64,000 nt of DNA from Pseudoalteromonas sp. MSK9-3 (GTDB lineage: Bacteria; Pseudomonadota; Gammaproteobacteria; Enterobacterales; Alteromonadaceae): contig NZ_MIET01000046.1 in NCBI RefSeq assembly GCF_003590335.1, forward strand, positions 186,001 through 250,000, read 5' to 3'. The notes below the pieces were generated by a model. That model was not told the DNA's origin. It did not search any database and saw nothing but the letters and a program-made list of their open reading frames with translations. The stretch's first letter is position 1; every line of letters starts with the position of its first letter. Made by a program: the position numbers and the translations under genes. This document shows, piece after piece, positions 62,111 through 64,000 of the stretch.

Positions 62111-64000
62111 ATGAATAAACACATTAAACTAAAAAAAATAGCGCTTGCTGTAAGTACTACGCTTATGGTCGGTGTGTCAGTGCCAACTTTCGCAGTAGAA
62201 GATCAAACTATTGAAGAGGTTGTCGCTGTTGGTAATCGCCTGCAAGGCAGTGCGGCTGCGGTAATTGAAGAGCGTAAAAATCAAGCGTTCGTTGCCGATA
62301 TCATGGGGGCAGAGCAGTTATCTCGAACTGGCGACAGCGATGTTGCATCGGCACTTCGTCGTGTAACAGGTTTGACGCTCGTTGACGGCAAGTTCGTGTA
62401 TGTACGTGGTTTGGGTGAACGATACTCAAGTGCAAGACTTAATGGTGCGTCGGTTCCGAGCCCTGATTTGACCCGTAATGTTGTCCCACTCGATATTTTC
62501 CCTTCCAGTATCATCGAAAGTTTGGCTGTACAAAAGGCATATTCTCCGTCTATGCCAGCAGCGTTCGGTGGCGGTAACATAGATATTAGAACCAAATCTG
62601 TTCCTACTGAATTTACAGCGGGTATTGAAATTGGAGTTGGTCAAAACTCCAATGCAACCGACGGCTTTACCTATGACAGGGGTGAGGGCGGTATTCCTGA
62701 ATCATTACAACAAGGTGTTGTTCGGTATCGCGGCGATTTTAGCTTAGGCGCGATCGTAGATAAAGATATGTTAACTGGAACAGATACGCAAACGCGTGCT
62801 GAACAAGCTACTCAAGTAAACAAAGCCTTGTTACTGTCGTTACCACGAGACATTACAGTAAAAGAAGAGTCCTTGTCGCCCAACTATGACATAAAAGTAA
62901 ATATTGGTGACAGTTTTGAAGAACCGTATTTTGGTGGCACAATCGGCGCGATGTTGGCCGCGTCCTATGATAAGGATTGGAACTACAGTGACCGCAGAAC
63001 TGCGGTAGTGGATGACTCTTTACAAGATGGCTGTAGTTCGTCATTAAATAGTGCTGATGATGCGTCTAACTCTTGTTATGTTACCGTTAAAAACTCACAA
63101 GTGACGACAGAAAATGAGCGCATTAATGGTGTGTTTAACATCGGCTATAAATTAGATCAGCACAGCATTACCTATTCGAAGATTTACCTCGAAGATAATG
63201 AAGATGAACTTGAGCTTGCAGTGCTTGAAAGCCCTAACGGCAGTACTGTTAGAACGGTTTTTGGTACAGGCGAGGCACAAAGGCAACATAAGTTTAATTA
63301 TGAAGAGCGAACACTCGATATTGATCAAGTGATTGGCCAACATACATTTTTAGATCTTGGTGGCATTGGCTTTGACTGGCAGTACACTGAGTCTACGGCA
63401 GAGACGGATATTCCGACCAACATCGATTATAAGTTTATTGATAGCTATAACGAAGCGGGTCAATATGAAGGCTCGATTGTAACCGGAGATGATAATCGGG
63501 TTACCTATAACTTTACTGATATGGAAGACTATGTTAAGTCTTACAGTGGTAATGTAACGCTACCACTGACGTTTAGTAAAACAGAAGTTACGTTAAAAGC
63601 AGGATATGACTTTACAGATAGAGCGCGAGTTTACAACACATCTAGTTTTGTCGTGAATAATGAAACTGGTATATCAATTCCGATAAACTCTGATGATGGA
63701 GTGCTTGGCTTAACAGATTACCTTAACGACGAATTTGTTGGTAACAATGACTTTTTATTGAGCTTTAACGAACCAACAGCACCAAGTGCTGATGATTACA
63801 TTGCGGCACAAAAAATAGATGCTGGCTATATTGAATTTGATGTGTTCTTTGACAATACCTGGCGTGTGAGTGGCGGTATTCGTTATGAAGACTTTAAACA
63901 AGTGTCTATCGGTACCTCAAGTTTGATTTTTGACCGAATAACTCAAGGTATATTCTACGACGCTGATAAAATAGAAGCGGGCACAGTTAACGACGACGAC
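62111..64000 (+). CDS. TonB-dependent outer-membrane receptor, 5' part
   Basis: Open reading frame of 630 codons without a stop to the window edge, translated by hand. Signal peptide MNKHIKLKKIALAVSTTLMV... ending TFA, a TonB-box-like IEEVVAVGNR, then the plug domain: MGAEQLSRTGDSDVASALRR, VTGLTLVDGKFVYVRGLGER, NGASVPSPDLTRNVVPLDIF, PSSIIESLAVQKAYSP and AAFGGGNIDIRTKS. Beta-barrel strands follow. ATG at 62111 has AGGA 6 nt upstream. No STN signalling domain precedes the plug. The barrel end is beyond the window. Adjacent TonB machinery and lipoprotein suggest a dedicated system. Confidence 0.93.
   Translation, partial: MNKHIKLKKIALAVSTTLMVGVSVPTFAVEDQTIEEVVAVGNRLQGSAAAVIEERKNQAFVADIMGAEQLSRTGDSDVASALRRVTGLTLVDGKFVYVRGLGERYSSARLNGASVPSPDLTRNVVPLDIFPSSIIESLAVQKAYSPSMPAAFGGGNIDIRTKSVPTEFTAGIEIGVGQNSNATDGFTYDRGEGGIPESLQQGVVRYRGDFSLGAIVDKDMLTGTDTQTRAEQATQVNKALLLSLPRDITVKEESLSPNYDIKVNIGDSFEEPYFGGTIGAMLAASYDKDWNYSDRRTAVVDDSLQDGCSSSLNSADDASNSCYVTVKNSQVTTENERINGVFNIGYKLDQHSITYSKIYLEDNEDELELAVLESPNGSTVRTVFGTGEAQRQHKFNYEERTLDIDQVIGQHTFLDLGGIGFDWQYTESTAETDIPTNIDYKFIDSYNEAGQYEGSIVTGDDNRVTYNFTDMEDYVKSYSGNVTLPLTFSKTEVTLKAGYDFTDRARVYNTSSFVVNNETGISIPINSDDGVLGLTDYLNDEFVGNNDFLLSFNEPTAPSADDYIAAQKIDAGYIEFDVFFDNTWRVSGGIRYEDFKQVSIGTSSLIFDRITQGIFYDADKIEAGTVNDDD

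Noticed and set aside
1..64000. tRNA, rRNA, CRISPR arrays, insertion sequences, prophage or integrase genes
   Set aside because: None seen on reading both strands; intergenic regions are short and explained by promoters, operators or terminators.

Overview
The window looks like a chromosomal segment of a marine gammaproteobacterium of the order Alteromonadales, most likely Pseudoalteromonas or a close relative (inference). The reasons are an AT-rich base composition, the eight-gene his operon with fused hisB and hisIE, the order tsaB / fadD / rnd / minEDC / ycgL known from enteric relatives, a TonB2-type energy-coupling cluster with DUF3450 and TtpC-like proteins, and many chemotaxis and c-di-GMP proteins. 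I see no rRNA, tRNA, CRISPR array, insertion sequence or prophage. Most of the window is ordinary chromosomal backbone, with an accessory stretch at about 31.9-34.0 kb and a catabolic island at 45.9-52.7 kb.

Layout. 0-5.5 kb: 5' part of ppnN, a diguanylate cyclase, an M61 peptidase, a family 25 glycosyltransferase and a small lipoprotein. 5.5-12.8 kb (minus strand): hisGDCBHAF(IE), preceded by a his leader peptide with five consecutive histidines and a complete attenuator. 12.9-18 kb: a small unknown protein, a chemoreceptor, yoaA, tsaB and another small unknown protein. 18-22.3 kb: a PTS-EIIC/EAL fusion convergent with an alkaline phosphatase (a hairpin holds both stop codons), then an alpha/beta hydrolase. 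22.4-28.7 kb: fadD, rnd, minEDC, ycgL and an MltB-type transglycosylase. 28.7-31.7 kb: a GbsR/MarR-type regulator with a short-Q-loop cytochrome bd oxidase (cydAB/cioAB), preceded by a perfect FNR-type box and a 12-bp inverted repeat.

31.9-34.0 kb: a 71-residue peptide that looks like a RiPP precursor (basic leader, Gly-Gly, Cys/Ser/Thr-rich tail). It faces an asparagine-synthetase-like enzyme without the glutaminase cysteine. This is the best candidate here for an undescribed system. 34-45.8 kb: a Na+/phosphate symporter, two 7TMR-DISM signalling proteins (a histidine kinase and a diguanylate cyclase) that overlap tail to tail, a DUF885 lipoprotein peptidase, ycgN, an LRR-protein kinase fusion and a TPR-sensor kinase.

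45.9-52.7 kb: a mannoside-utilisation locus. It holds a GH92 alpha-mannosidase, a secreted metalloprotease, a FucP-type permease, a mannose isomerase and a fructokinase. Two identical 12-bp operators sit in its two promoter regions. The inferred route is mannosides to mannose to fructose to fructose-6-phosphate. 53-64 kb: a dCache chemoreceptor, then DUF3450, TtpC-like, ExbB, ExbD, TonB and TPR genes, followed by a surface lipoprotein and a TonB-dependent receptor that runs off the end of the window. Together these suggest a dedicated outer-membrane uptake system whose substrate cannot be told from the sequence.
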